Origin: Sciurus carolinensis
Taxonomy: Eukaryota; Chordata; Mammalia; Rodentia; Sciuridae
Direction of reading: 5' to 3'
Length of the DNA stretch: 64,000 nucleotides
Assembly (NCBI RefSeq): GCF_902686445.1
Contig: NC_062222.1
Span: forward strand, 131,819,035-131,883,034
The translations under genes and the position numbers were made by a program. Of this stretch, positions 1-10,984 are shown piece by piece; the first letter of the stretch is position 1, and each line of letters opens with the position of its first letter. The notes below the pieces were generated by a model. The model was not told the DNA's origin and did no database searches. It saw nothing but the letters and a program-made list of their open reading frames with translations.

Positions 1-104
1 CTTTATTTTAAGAAGCTTATGATAGAGTTGAAAAGATGCAGTTAGACTCAGGTATTTATATGACTAGGCAATAAATAAGCCAACAGCTTCTATTTTCAGA
101 AACT

Positions 105-300
105 CAGAATGTCCCAGGCACTGTTAAGAGCTTTACATACATTTTTATAGTTAATTTCCATCTGACTCCATGAGACAAGTATTATTATTTATATTTTGCA
201 GTGCAGGAAACCAAGGTGCAGGAAGTTTAAGTTATTTGTCTGAGACTGTGGGACTAACGAGTTCCAGGGCCAGGATGCTCACCAGGCACATACCGGCAGC
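105..300 (-). repeat. MIR SINE fossil
   Basis: Reads as the antisense of a MIR: 'gtcccaggcactgtt', then a tttacat block, a 'tattattattta' stretch, a degraded 'gaggaaactgag'-like segment and the 'ccagggccaggatgctc' end. This order matches antisense MIR from tail to head. It is heavily diverged, which fits an ancient mammalian SINE. Confidence 0.6.
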
Positions 301-2050
301 TTCAGCTGGGACAGAGCTGAGCTTGGCGGGAGGCAAGCAGATGAGCGCACCGGGAGTCTGATGGGGACAGTCTGGGGGAGGACTTGGCAGGTAGAACTGA
401 GAATGAAGGACTGAGGCACCAAGAAAGGGACAAAGAACTGGACAGAGGACTGGGATGGGAGAGGCACGGGCTTCGGTGCCACTGGACTCCATCAAGGAGG
501 CTGAGGGATGAGACAAGAGGGAAGGACCAAGCAAAATCGGTTGAACCTGCCCAACTCACGACGCTTTTGCGTGGAGTTGATTTCTCAGGAAAGCACCACA
601 TGAGCTGTTTGGTGTCTGGGTTAACGGTGAGACCACAGGAAAGACACAGGTCGAGGCAGGAACAGAAGCCCAGGTGATGAGGCCAGTCGGTACTAATGGT
701 GGGAAGAGGAAGAAGAGCAGGAGGCCGCAGCGGGAGATCTCTGGGAAGCACCTCTGCAGGAAAGGGAGCTTGTAGGACCCGCTCAGGCCACTTTTCAGGA
801 CACGTTCTCCTTGTTTTCTTAAGTCCCTAAGCCGTAAGGAAAATCACAGAAAACTGGAGGATTTGAGTATCTGAAAGCTGCTAGTCCAATTTGGCTGAGG
901 CGGTTTTCTGGGTGCAAAATTTATAAAATGCCTTGAAAGTATTTTCCACGGCACATTCGGTGACTTCACTCAGCTCTGCTTAAATGGTCTATTTTGGTTT
1001 TGAGTTCATAAAGCCCCTCTCTCTCCCCCTGGTTTCCCTGTTCAGGTCCACGTCCAGATAAAACAGCTAACTCAAATACGGTGTGAAAATACAAGTCCCT
1101 TTCAGCCTGGCCTTTCACGCTGCGCCCCAAAGTGTGCCTGAGTGTTGAAAGTGAGGAGGGGCGGGGCCGGGGAGGCTGTTTTCCCAGCCGAGTTATGAGA
1201 GTGGGCGCTTTCTCGAACTTGTCGTGGGAGCGGTCGCCCTGTTGCTGCAGTGGAAGTCCTTCAGGACGGTGCCCGCATGCAGTGGTCGGTTGAGAGCTGG
1301 AAAAGCTGCCAAAGTCAGCAGCTGGAGTAAGTGGAGTAAATCAAGTTAAGAGGGAATGGGACAAGATTTTGGAAAAGGAAAGAATACATGGGTCAAACCA
1401 TTAACCAGACCTGCAGGGTTAAGATGATGAGATATAAATTGGCTGGTATTTCCTGGGTTTAGAAAAGGAAGTCTGTATGGGATTTATATCTGGTCCTCTG
1501 GCCTTCCATGTGCTCCAGTACCTCCTTCCCTGCCCGCCGGCCTGCCCAGTGGGCCTCAGGTGCAGGGCATTTAGGGCAGGATGGGGCACCAGCCAGAAAG
1601 CTCTGGGTTTTGCAGCTATAAATACATTTATCCAACCCGTCATCCTCAATTAGTACTGGAGTGCCCATAATGCACTGCTCTTCATCCAGGCTGCTCCAGA
1701 GACCACACAGGGCTCTCTGGCTTCTCCTTGTTGGTATTTTAAAATCTGTTCTCTTTACATTTGGAAATGTGGAACACGGCCCTGCCCCTGTGGAAGCCAT
1801 GACAGTCAGAGATGATGGCTTCGTGGGACTTTGTGTAAAGGGACTTGTGACTTGTGTCTCCAGACCAGCATGGAGGTCGGTCTGGTCTCTGGCGGATCCT
1901 TCTCTCACTTGGCTTTGCTGACTCAGATGTCCACAGGGGTGCTGCCATCTAGTCTATGTTGTCTTGAAGGGTTCAAACTACTTCTGTACCCATCTGTGTT
2001 TCATTTTTTTAAAATTTCCATCCCTTCTGTGAGAGAAGTGGTAGTGGTTT
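301..2050. other. No gene recognised; unique-looking DNA
   Basis: No repeat family, splice-flanked coding frame or RNA gene is recognisable. Open frames on both strands (up to 149 codons) overlap each other and have no familiar protein motif. The interval includes a short GC-rich, CpG-bearing stretch around 1,140-1,265, listed separately. Confidence 0.5.
1140..1265. promoter_or_regulatory. GC-rich, CpG-containing patch with GC box
   Basis: Contains a GC-box-like GGGCGGGGCC at about 1,158-1,167 and several CpG dinucleotides over roughly 100 bp (cgaacttgtcg, gagcggtcgcc), in otherwise CpG-poor DNA. GC boxes of this type bind Sp/KLF factors. The patch is short, and no TATA, initiator or downstream gene is visible, so promoter function is only a possibility. 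Confidence 0.25.
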
Positions 2051-2054
2051 CTGT

Positions 2055-2150
2055 TCCATTATACAGATGAGGAACTCCAGGCTCAGAGTGTTTGAGTGGC
2101 TTGCAAATGGCCACATGAGCAGTGTGGAGCAGAGGCAGGAGGGTGAGGTT
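2055..2150 (-). repeat. MIR fragment
   Basis: 'attatacagatgaggaact' followed by 'ggctcagagtgtttgagtggcttgc' is the antisense MIR core (cattttacagatgaggaaactgag type). It lies directly beside a second MIR-like block. Confidence 0.65.
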
Positions 2151-2157
2151 GAGACCA

Positions 2158-2290
2158 TTAACTTTATTTTACAGATAGAGAAACTGAGTCTCTGAGAGGC
2201 TAAGAAAATAATGCAAGGGCAAACAACAGGGGAATCTCAGAGCTGAGTCTCAAAACACAGGCCGGTCTGACTCCACGCTGGCACTTAGTC
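2158..2290 (-). repeat. Second MIR fragment
   Basis: 'tttattttacagatagagaaactgag', 'ctctgagaggctaag', then 'cagagctgagtctcaaa' and 'ggtctgactccacgctg' follow the antisense MIR order. This makes two MIR cores back to back within 240 bp, either independent insertions or a local duplication. Confidence 0.65.
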
Positions 2291-2439
2291 TACCTGCCCT
2301 GAAGTCTCCTGTCCTTGGAAGATGCCTGGTGAGGACTCAGGAAGTAGGGAAGACAGTGCTTGTCTCCATCCCCAATCCACCCTCCCCCCAGAACTGCTCT
2401 AGGGTCTGCGTCTCATGGGTGTCCTACCCAGGTGTCCAC

Positions 2440-2530
2440 GCATCCCTTACTCCATTCATTTGCTCAGCAGGCGGTAGGTGCTCACTGTGCTAGGACTGAG
2501 CTGAGTGCTGGGGATCCATATGCGACTGAG
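2440..2530 (-). repeat. L2 3'-end fragment
   Basis: 'cattcatttgctcagcaggcggtaggtgctcactgtgctagg' and 'gagtgctggggatccata' resemble the antisense of the L2 tail (ttcattcaacaaatatttattgag...ggcgctggggatac). Strongly diverged. Confidence 0.5.
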
Positions 2531-2594
2531 TTCCACACTTGCCAGTCACCCTGGATTCCCGTTCTTCCTCATTCTCGCTCTCTCCACCCGCCGT

Positions 2595-3232
2595 CCATTG
2601 CAGATCCTGCCCATTCCACCCGTTGTCTGGAAGCCATTCCCTTCTCTGCTCTCCAAGGCTCCTCCAATCTGAGACCTCACCATCCCAGCCAAACCTCCTC
2701 ACGGTCTTTTCTTGTGTCCGTTAATCCCCTCCCCACATGGCAGCCCAAATGTTTTAAAGAAGCTAGATCAGGCCTCTTTCCTCCCCTGCTTCCAATCTCC
2801 CAATGCTTTTCACTGTATTAAGGAAAATGACCAACTCCTCACCGTGAGGTTAGGACCTTCGTAATCTCCCCTCTCCACGTCCAGTCAGTGCGACTTTACT
2901 TCTGTTCTCATACCACAAGGCCAGTCGTGCCCTGGTCCCAGCCTGACTCCTCTCATGCCCGTCTCAGCTGTTGTGCAGAGTTCTTCTGGAAGTGTTTCTT
3001 GGGGCCATACTCAAAGCACCTGTTGTTTGCCTTACTCTATTTTAATTCTCTGGCACCAGTATTATTCTCTAGAACCACTTGATTCATTTTTTCCTTTCTT
3101 TCCATTATAACGCAATTGCTGAGGGGCTGGAGCTGACTTTCTCTTCCCTGCTGTGTTTTCAGCTCTTGAACAATGCCTGCATGGAGCAGACACTCAGAGA
3201 AAAAGTGTTGAACAAACAAGATGAATAGATGA
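2595..3232 (+). repeat. L2 LINE 3' fragment
   Basis: A pyrimidine-rich 3' UTR-like sequence with 'ccaatgcttttcactgtatt', 'ctccacgtccagtcag' and 'tgtgttttcagctcttgaacaatgcctgcat', ending 'gtgttgaacaaacaagatgaatag'. This follows the sense L2 tail (cagcgcctagaacagtgcctggcac...aaatatttgttgaatgaatga). Open frames of 60-150 codons inside it are repeat-derived and not genes. Confidence 0.6.
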
Positions 3233-4039
3233 GATCCTTGCCTTTGTGGGGTTTGGGATGTAGTTGGAGAGAATAAAAATTCAAGTATTTGTTAATATTA
3301 CCAGATGCTTAAAGATTCGTGTAATTTTGGTCTCTCCATAATTCTGGCTTCCATTTCAGAAGCTGCACTTTATCTCCATTGTTCCACCTTCCAAGTGCTT
3401 GTTCTGCATGTTTCAGGAGAGGGAGATCAAAGTACGGCTATTCAACATTCTTTTGATTGGCCAATATGGAGAAGACAATTAAAATAAGAACCTCTGTTAT
3501 TCCTGTTCTATGGGAAGTCGAGGACTAAAATCTTGGTGTCATTTGTGAGTTTACACCTTAAAGTTCTAGTGCTGAACCTTGGAGTCTTGTAAACCTGTGT
3601 GATGTCTATTCTCCATAAGACCTTTGAATGAATGTGAGTTAATTTCCAAAATTATTCAGAATACAGCCCAGTCCAGAGAAGAATATAGTTATTTATAACC
3701 CCATGTGTTAGAGAGACAAAGGCTATTTTATACTAGTGTTTATGCTTCTGTCTTTTTGAGGGACAAGGTATAAAGCCATCTACTTCTGTTAGTTCATCTA
3801 GAATCTTTCACAAATTTTGTTTCGGGGGTTGTGTACAAAGTGGTGTGTCTGAGAATACGAAGAATCAGTGTGGAGAACCTGGAAGAAGGCAAGGGCTCTG
3901 AGTGGGCAGGCCAGGTCCTGCAGGACGCTGAGCGCTGTGATGGGAAGGTGGGTTCAACGGGAGGCACTGGAAGACTCAAAGCAAGACGGTCTCATGACGC
4001 AATTTATGTTTTGGATCCTGCACTTCTATACTCTCCCCA
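3233..4039. other. No gene recognised
   Basis: No recognisable repeat core, exon or RNA gene. The part near 3,870-4,000 has the purine-rich style of an old LINE internal region, but I cannot assign it. Confidence 0.4.
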
Positions 4040-4476
4040 TGTTGTGGTTTGGATATGGGGCATCTCCTAAAAGCTCACGTGTTGGAGAACGCAAATACAT
4101 TTAGAAGGGAAGTGATTAGATTGTGAGGGTTGTAACCTAATGGGTGGAATAATCCACTGATAAGGATTAACCGGTGGTAGCTGTGGGCAGGTGAGTGCGG
4201 CTAGAGAGCTAGGTCGCTGGGGAGGCATGCCTTTGCGGTTTATATTTTGTCCCTGGTGAATAACTCTCTCTCTGCTTTCCTGCTGCCCTGTCCTGAGCTG
4301 CTTTCCCTCGCCACGCCCTTCCACCATGCTGTTCTGCCTCACCTTGGGCGCAGAGCTGTGGAGTCAGCTGACCATGGACTGAACCTCTGAAACTATAAGG
4401 TAAAATAAGCTTTTCCTCCTCGACATTGTTCTTGTCAGGTCTTTGGGTCACAACAAGAAAAATGGTGACTAAAACA
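4040..4476 (+). mobile_element. Solo MaLR-type LTR
   Basis: Starts TGTTGTGGTTTGGATATGG and ends GACTAAAACA, the usual TG...CA limits of a MaLR LTR. Inside are 'cctaatgggtggaat', 'cctctgaaactataaggtaaaataag' (polyadenylation-signal region) and 'gtcaggtctttgggtcac'. Flanking 5-mers are CCCCA (4,035-4,039) and CCCCT (4,477-4,481), an almost intact 5-bp target duplication. No internal retroviral-like sequence follows, so it is a solo LTR. The minus-strand open frames here (91-108 codons) are repeat-derived. Confidence 0.75.
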
Positions 4477-5065
4477 CCCCTCAATGGAGTCAAGAGTGCA
4501 GTGAGAGGGTGCCTGGTGAGAGGGGAGGTGGGCACAGAAACGAGGGGTGGACAGAAGTGGCCGAGTGTGGAGAGCTTGCTGCTGGGCTGTGGATGGTGAT
4601 GTGAAAGCAGAGGCGGGTGCCCTGGTGCAAAGCAATTGCAGAGATGGACAGGACTGACTGCGGTTCAGAAGCAGACGAGGACGATTTGATGGCTCCCTTT
4701 TAAGGAGGGGGAGGTGAGTATGTAGGTGTCAGTAAATTTCCCCCTGTCCAAATCAGCATGATTAACTCCAATTATGGCTGCCTTTGGAGAACGGTGCAGG
4801 TCTTTTAGTGTGTTTCAAAGTATTTCATTTAGACATTTTGGAAAAACATACATCTCTATTCATGGCAATGGTTACTGTTCTGATTTATAAGTTCTGCTCC
4901 ACTGTAAATCATTCAAAACTCAAAAATTAAATTTTATGGCATGATACTTTGATGGCTCTATGCCTGGGCAAAGGGCAGGAGGAATGCAATTTTTCTTACT
5001 GCCAATTACAATTGGACTTCTTTTCATTATATCTTTTTTTTTTTAAATAGAGCACATGGTTCAAG

Positions 5066-5066
<1 letters not shown>
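4477..5066. other. No gene recognised
   Basis: Ordinary AT-rich DNA after the LTR. I see no repeat core, exon signal or RNA gene. Confidence 0.4.
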
Positions 5067-5099
<33 letters not shown>

Positions 5100-5113
5100 G
5101 TAGAGAGAGAGAG
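5067..5113. repeat. (CA)16 microsatellite plus short (GA)n
   Basis: An uninterrupted CA tract runs from 5,067 to 5,098, followed after 'agta' by a GA tract. Likely length-polymorphic. Confidence 0.95.
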
Positions 5114-5444
5114 ATACACTAATGCTCTGTTAAGAAATACATTCAAGCTTGACTTTTAAAAAATGACATGCTTTTCATCGTTGGTTCAATCTTAGAATTA
5201 TGTATCCCGAGCATACTAAAATTTTAATATAAACTCCCATGTCTAAAGCACAGATGGATGTCTGTGGGGATTGGCCACTTAATTGCCTTGGGTGCAAACA
5301 TGAATTATTCAGTTATACCTCCATGAGCAGTAACAGGGCTCCATACAAACCTGCTCACTCTTTCCTGACATTGCTTGATTCTCTTTTCATGTATGACTTT
5401 TCCCCTCTCTTATAGGACGATGGGATTAATTTGGTTTCCTCACT

Positions 5445-6045
5445 TTGGGGAAGGAAGGAAACCACCATTACTGAGTGCCTACTGTGTTCCAGGGCCTGGG
5501 CAGGGTGGTCCATGTACACTGCCATTGACTCTCCCTGTAATCCTGGGAGCTGGTCTTAGCAGTTGCAGCTTCAGTGGTAAAATAGTTCCAGGGACGTACA
5601 GAGTGTTATGATATGAATGTTTGCATCTCCCCAAAAGTCATGTTGAAATCTAAGCCCAAGGCATTAGGTGGTGGTGCCTTTGGGAATGGTTAAGTCAAGA
5701 GGGAGAGCTCTGGTGAGTGGATTGTGCCCTATCAAGAGGCCCCAGAGAGCTCTCTGACCCTTCTGCATGCGATGGCCTGGCAAGATGGTACCCTCAGGGA
5801 CGAGCAGTTCCTCTTCAGACACTCAGTCTGCCAGCACCTGCGTCTTGGACTTGCCAGCCTCCAGACTGTGAGCAACATGTATCTGTTGTTATCAACCATT
5901 CGCTCTCTGGTATTTTGTTACAGCAACCCCACAGGTACCCAGACACAAAGTATCACACAAATTTTAAGTTATGGAGTCAGGATTTGAACTCAGACTCATT
6001 GGTTGCCACCCCATGCTGTTCCCCCACAGGGCTGAGCAATGAAAT
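5445..6045 (-). repeat. MIR fossil split by an LTR insertion
   Basis: The left part (5,445-5,603: 'tactgagtgcctactgtgttccagggcctggg...', ending 'acgtacagag') and the right part (5,951-6,045: 'aagttatggagtcaggatttgaactcag...') are the two halves of one antisense MIR. They are separated by the LTR at 5,604-5,945. The right half begins about where the left half stops in the MIR order. Confidence 0.7.
5604..5945 (+). mobile_element. Solo MaLR LTR (MLT1/MST-like) nested in MIR
   Basis: Begins TGTTATGATATGAATGTTTG and continues 'ccaaaagtcatgttgaaatctaa', 'ggtggtgcctttggga', 'ccccagagagctct', 'cttggacttgccagcctccag', then 'ggtattttgttacagcaacc', ending AGACA. This is the classic MaLR LTR order. It is flanked by CAGAG (5,599-5,603) and CAAAG (5,946-5,950), a 5-bp target duplication with one change. 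Confidence 0.85.
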
Positions 6046-6132
6046 GTAGCCCTCTAGCCTTTCTTCTCACTCTGAACTAGGCGATGCTCTTTCTGTCTAG
6101 TGGTCTACACATAATACTGAATTCCCAGATCC

Positions 6133-6215
6133 TGTTCTTTTGCAGTGCTGGGGATTGAATCCCTGACCTTGGCCTTGTGCAAGAGCTTCACCACGGAGCT
6201 GTGTACCCAGGCTCC
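6133..6215 (-). repeat. ID SINE fragment (tRNA-Ala-like)
   Basis: 'cagtgctggggattgaatcc' followed by 'gcaagagcttcaccacggagctgtgtaccca' is the antisense of the rodent ID core (ggctcag...gagcacttgc...ggttcaatccccagca). There is no clear poly(A)/poly(T) tract, so it is truncated or old. Confidence 0.75.
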
Positions 6216-6291
6216 AGTCTTCTCTTCCAAGCGTTTTATCCTTCTTATTTGTTACCCAAGTAGCTATAAAAAAGAAAAGGAAGATGGCGGC

Positions 6292-6304
6292 GGGGGGGGG
6301 GGGG
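6292..6304 (+). repeat. 13-nt G homopolymer
   Basis: A run of 13 G directly after 'atggcggc'. G runs this long are unstable and can give sequencing length error. Confidence 0.9.
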
Positions 6305-6805
6305 CGCAGATAAGGTGATTTGGTGAGCACTCACAGCTAGTCCAGGCTAGTCACTGCACAAGGATTCTGGAAGGTGGGTAGGGGCAGTAAGAGGTTGGCT
6401 CATCCCTGGGTGGTCAGGAGCAGGGAGCTTTTATTCCACTATTCCTTGTCCAGGGAGAAGTTTCTGAAGGGCCTAGTCTTAGAACAGAGAGAGGTCAGAG
6501 CCTGGGACTCTGTCCTGAGGAGACATAGGTGTCCAGACCAGGAGGATCACCTGGTAAGTGTTTAGGTCAGCCACAGGGAGATTTTGGGCCCCAGTTGCTG
6601 GGCTGAGCCAGATGGCCAGTGAGTGTTGTCCATTTACTGAGTCCAGCTACATATAGATAATTTATTATAGCTTGGAACCACTTTTATGTCTTTTGTGACA
6701 ACAGATTTATGTAATTTGTATTTCTTGTTGATATGAATAAAAATATTTTCCTTAAGACAATAATCATCACCACCACAAGAATAACACATTCTTTGCATGG
6801 TATAT

Positions 6806-6849
6806 AGTACCTTAATGCAATAGTCTGTGACAGCTCAAATATTGCAAAT
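6806..6849 (+). repeat. 44-bp direct repeat, copy 1
   Basis: 'agtaccttaatgcaatagtc' to 'ctcaaatattgcaaat'. It matches 7,906-7,949 at 42 of 44 positions by eye; the flanks do not match. Confidence 0.85.
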
Positions 6850-7905
6850 AGTACGTAACAACTTACACATTTCTTAGTGTACCGCAGTTATTAATAGTCA
6901 AACACATATTTATGAAAACTTCTCTAAGGCTCCCATGTATTTCTTTATTTACAAACTTTTTTTGTTCAAGAAAGGATTTACAAAGAGTGAAAATATTACT
7001 AGCTACAATAAAAACAATGAAAAGGGAAATTTAGGCAAATAGAAAACAACTAAGAATGGGAGATGGTACCAGGAATGGGGTTGGTATATAATGATAGGGC
7101 AGAATATTCTATATTTCGTGAGAGAGAAACCTACAGATTTGGTTCCAAAATTTTGATAACTGATCATACCACGTCCTCTGATTGGTTCCTCCAAAGGACA
7201 CTTGGCACCCTCATTGAGAATGTTGTTTTCCATGTGTGTGCCTCATCTTCCTCCACCACTGGGAACCCATGGTGGGAAGGGCCTTTCATCCATTTGACTT
7301 TGTACCCAATTCCTGGGCATATCCAAGTGGTCAAAATGAACGACATTCAAATACATGATTTTGACAACACCCTCAGTCCCATTTTACAGACAAATAAGGA
7401 GTGTCTATGTCAGAAGCAATGCCTTTCGACACCTAGTTCAGTGCTTTATCTCCTGGAACTTGATGCTCTATTTTGTCTCTGTTTAGCCTTGAAAATTCTT
7501 CAGCTGCTGAGGAACGAGGTGTTTCTCAAACTGAACAGAACTTCGCGCATGTCGGCTTTTGGCTGGAATGTACATCATGAGACACGCAGCCCTGTGATAT
7601 TTCCATTTCTTTCTGTTTCTTTTCTTAGAACTGAGATGCTGGTTTCTTCCAGGCTTTGTTCTTTTTTCCAGAATCACAGCACTGCCTAATAGCTTTCCTT
7701 TAATGATCATCACACCACATAGCAAATATTAAAAAAGGAGTATCAGTAAGTTTGTGAATCATGTGGTATTTATGCAGAGAGTCTTCCAGAACACATATCA
7801 CAGACTTCTGCAAACTATTAAGGCTCGGTGGTGCGGTTATTATCTTTAAAGTCAGTCTTTGTAGCCTACTTTGCCTTGAATGACTAGAAACGCCCTCATA
7901 TGCTA

Positions 7906-7949
7906 AGTACCTTAATGCAATAGTCTGTGGCAGCTCAAATATTGAAAAT
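7906..7949 (+). repeat. 44-bp direct repeat, copy 2
   Basis: Same sequence as 6,806-6,849 except for A to G and C to A. It starts exactly 1,100 bp downstream of copy 1. I cannot assign it to a repeat family. Confidence 0.85.
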
Positions 7950-8874
7950 ACTCAAAGTCTCCATGTTTGGTTCTTCCAAGAAAAATCTGGACTCTGGGTT
8001 GATGAATCAAAAGTTATTTTCCACTAGCAAAAAACACAGTGGAACTTTTAACCTTTGTTTCATACAGTCCAGGCAAGGAGCATATCCATCTTTTTGTATT
8101 TTTAATGCAAAGGAAGTATTTATTTTATGAGGACTATTAAATGGGTTTCCTATGCAGTGTGCTCTCTAGAACACAGACCATGTATGTTACATAAAGCAGA
8201 CATACTTCCATCCCAAGGGAATCTCTGGTCCTCTCGCTTTTCTTCTCACCTTTCTGAGCTTTGATCTTGATGGAGTGATGCTTTTGCCTCTGGCTGGAAA
8301 ATTCATAAATCTGAAGGGAGGAAGAGGTTGACTTCTTGGCTTTTTCTCTCTTAGAGAATCATGCTCCATTTATCACAGAGCTCCTCTCTAAGAACACGCC
8401 TGTAACACCTCAACGTCCTGGTGAGGTTTCTCTGCGCTTTTCCCCTCTGCCCTTTTGGTCTGTAAAGGCTGATGCAGCTTCTGGAACGGAGAGGATTTGT
8501 GAGGCTAATGGGATACTTTTAGGAGGTGTGAGTCTTTGCCAGTGTGTGTATTGTATGGTGAGATAAGAGTCGGGTATACTTTACTACCCAGGTTCTTTAA
8601 CTGAGATGGGGCGGGGCCTGGTCCCCTGTTTTGAGAGGATCCCTTTCAGGCAGCTATCTGTACAGCAGTGTCGCCCCATGACAAGGAACCCATAGAACTC
8701 TGAATCAGATATTGTGCAGAAACATCCCAATTTTTTCCTTTCTCTCGTTCCACTGAGTTTCCCCTTCTCCTAAAAGTCTTAGGTTCACCTGCCCCAGATT
8801 TCCTGGCCTTGGCATCTCTCCAGTTGGGCATGGGGTGCTCTGGGTTTTATGGACCATGGTGCAGCAGGCAGTTT

Positions 8875-9010
8875 TGAAGACAGGTCATCTTGGCTCTGGT
8901 TTTGGCTTAGTCATTTCTTAGCTTTGCAGTTTTGAATAAGTTCCCGATCCCCAGCTTCTTATCTACAAAAGGGCACCAACGATCCCATCTTTGCTGGGTT
9001 ACAGGAGAGC
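8875..9010 (+). repeat. MIR fragment
   Basis: 'ttggctctggttttggcttagtcatttcttagctttgcagttttgaataagttcccgatccccagcttcttatctacaaaagg' (given as a pattern) follows the sense MIR order: tgccacttactagctgtgtgacc, gcaagttact, then cctcatctgtaaaatgg. Confidence 0.55.
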
Positions 9011-9055
9011 ACACAGAAGGATCCACACCTACTGGGCACTCAACGGATGCCAGGT

Positions 9056-10060
9056 TTTCACTTCCTAGGGCACTGAAGGAAGGGTTGAATCAGAGGAGGA
9101 CGTGGTCAGATCTGTGTGTAGGACCATTGCTTGGGCTGTGGTGTCATGTGCGCTGTGGAGAGTCATTTTAGCCATTGTTTCTTTGTAAGTAATTACCATT
9201 AAGTAGTTTAAAACAACTTAGGTGTATCGCCTTACAATTTGTGTGGGTCCAGAATCCAGGCATGGCTTTGCCACATCCTCAGGGTTTCCCACCAGGCTGT
9301 AATCAGTGTCCACCAGGGATGAGTTCTGATCTGCGAGCTCAGCAGGGGGAGGGTCTGCTTCCAACTTCGTATGTTTTTTGGCAAGATTCAATCATTTGTA
9401 GTTGTTGCGTGTAGGAGGTCAGCTTCCTGCTGGCTCTCAGCTAGAAGGCACACTCAGTTCCTTGCTGCGCTGCCTTTCTCTAGACAAGCTCAGGCATTTG
9501 GTTTGCTTCATCTGAAACAGCAAAGGGGAGAGTCTCCCAGCAGGATGGAGACGAGGGTCTCACGGGCCCTGTTCATGGAAGGGACAGTCCACCACATTGG
9601 CTACATTCTGGTGGTTAGGAGCAAGTCTCTCAAGGAGATGAGATGACAGAGGACAGGGGATACAACCAGGAGGTGGGAATACCTGGGAACCATCTCAGTG
9701 TCTGTCTTTCACCAAATGCGTAGAGATAGAGACTGAAGTTGGCAGTGAGAACCAGGGTGGCAACAGTTCACATAGAGGCGCCATCTGTCATCTGTTTAGG
9801 AGACAGACGCGATAGGACGGTGAAGCATGGGTCAAGGTGGCCCCCAGATTGCCACCTTACTCAACTGGGGATGAACAGTGGTACGGCCTCTGGGAAGGGG
9901 GATGGGCAGGTTGGGAAGTGCAGGATAAAAGCAGCTTCAGTTACATTTTAGAGATTTTCCTTATCAGATTGCTGCAGGCCGGCGGGCCAGGGGCTCACGC
10001 CTATTCCAGTGGAGTTTTAGGTAGAGTCCCCGGGTATAAAAATGATTAAAAGTGGAGTTG
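9056..10060 (+). repeat. Old LINE-like fragment interrupted by an LTR
   Basis: The left part, 9,056-9,178 ('gttgaatcagaggaggacgtggtcagatc'), and the right part, 9,722-10,060 ('agagactgaagttggcagtgag...aggacggtgaagcatgg'), are purine-rich. They resemble a common ancient LINE region (type 'gagcagaggagtgacatgatctgac'). The MLT1-like LTR lies between them. I am not sure of the family. Confidence 0.35.
9185..9720 (-). mobile_element. MLT1-type MaLR LTR
   Basis: Antisense order typical of MLT1: 'tttaaaacaacttaggtg', 'gtgtgggtccagaatccaggcatggct', 'caccaggctgtaatcagtgtc', 'cagttccttgctg', 'gggagagtctcccagcaggatggag', 'ctggtggttaggagcaagtc', then 'ccaggaggtgggaatacctgggaaccatct'. Nearly complete. 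Confidence 0.75.
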
Positions 10061-10363
10061 CTGTGGTTGACTCCAGGATGAGGACATGTGGGCGCAAAGC
10101 CCACTGAGACACCCTCTCCCCTCTGCAGCAACTCCTTGGTCTCCTATTGGCTTGGGGTTTGAATATACTAACTTGGGGTTTTGGCTACTGCATGAGTCCT
10201 TTCATTGGTTAACATGGGATAAAAATGCACACATATTTTAAATAGTGTATAAGCCAGGAAGGGTACTGGAGGTTCATCAGGTCTGTGTCTCACAAAGGGA
10301 CCTTTCCCTTCTCACGTAGAGCCACGGGGTGAGTAGGGCTCATGTGTGTGACTCTGGTCCATC
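10061..10363. other. No feature recognised
   Basis: Nothing assignable between the LINE-like fragment and the next LTR. Confidence 0.4.
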
Positions 10364-10803
10364 TGCTATGCTTTGGATGTGGGTTGTCCCTCAAGCGTGG
10401 GGAAACTTGGTCCCCACAGTGGTGTTCTGAAGTGGTGGGACCTCTGAGAGGTAAGGCCCAGTGGCAGGTCATTAGGTCACGGGGGGCTGTCCTCTGAAGG
10501 AATTTAAGTAAGGAATTTAAGTTCCTGCTGGATCAGTTAGTTCCCTTAAGGGAAAGTTGTTATGAAAGAGCAAATCTGGTCCCCATGTCTCTCTGGCTTC
10601 CTGTCCATCACGTGATCTCTTCCGCACGTCCTCCTACCGTGATGCCATGGGTCACAATGTGAAGCTCTCAGTGTGACTTTGCAAGAGCAGGAACCATGCT
10701 GCTTGAACTTTCAGCCTCCCCAAACTGAAAACTGGATAAAACTTGTCTTTACCAAGACCCGCCTCGGGCATTTTCCTATAGCACAGGAAAGTGGACTAAT
10801 GCG
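10364..10803 (+). mobile_element. MaLR LTR (MST/THE-like)
   Basis: Starts TGCTATGCTTTGGATGTGGG, then 'ggtgggacctctgagaggtaaggccc', 'caggtcattaggtcacggggggctg', 'tgtctctctggcttcctg', 'caccttc'-like and 'cctcccc' segments, and ends 'tttcctatagcacaggaaagtggactaatgc'. This is the standard MST/THE LTR order. A short repeat of 'aaggaatttaagt' near 10,497-10,521 looks like a small local tandem duplication. Confidence 0.75.
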
Positions 10804-10984
10804 TCTTCTCTCTATTAGTTCTGTGGTCGTAGGGAGACCGTGGTTTCCTGGAGAGTAGATTTGTGACCATCTAGAGTCCCCTGTCCAACTTTATCTGTAG
10901 ATCTTGGAATCACTATTTGCATAAAGACTATTAACCTCTTTATGCGGTGTTGATGGGGAGAAAATATCCTCTTTTCATTATGTT

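Larger units (their letters stand above)
6310..8870. other. No gene recognised; longest open frame is probably chance
   Basis: Contains the longest open frame of the window (7,063-7,689, + strand, 208 codons). Its translation shows no known domain, no low-complexity core and no neighbouring splice or expression signal, so I treat it as chance or as derived from an old repeat. A short 'cattttacagacaaataagg' at about 7,380 resembles a MIR remnant. The paired 44-bp repeat is listed separately. Confidence 0.45.

Noticed and set aside
1140..1265. CpG-island promoter
   Set aside because: Only about 125 bp long, with no attached exon. Listed only as a weak regulatory candidate.
6133..6215. tRNA gene (tRNA-Ala-like sequence)
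   Set aside because: It matches the ID SINE core in antisense and lacks a foldable full-length tRNA, so it is a retroposon fragment.
7063..7689. 208-codon + strand open frame, the longest in the window
   Set aside because: No domain, signal peptide or splice context, and the composition looks like translated non-coding DNA. One frame of this size is expected by chance in 64 kb.
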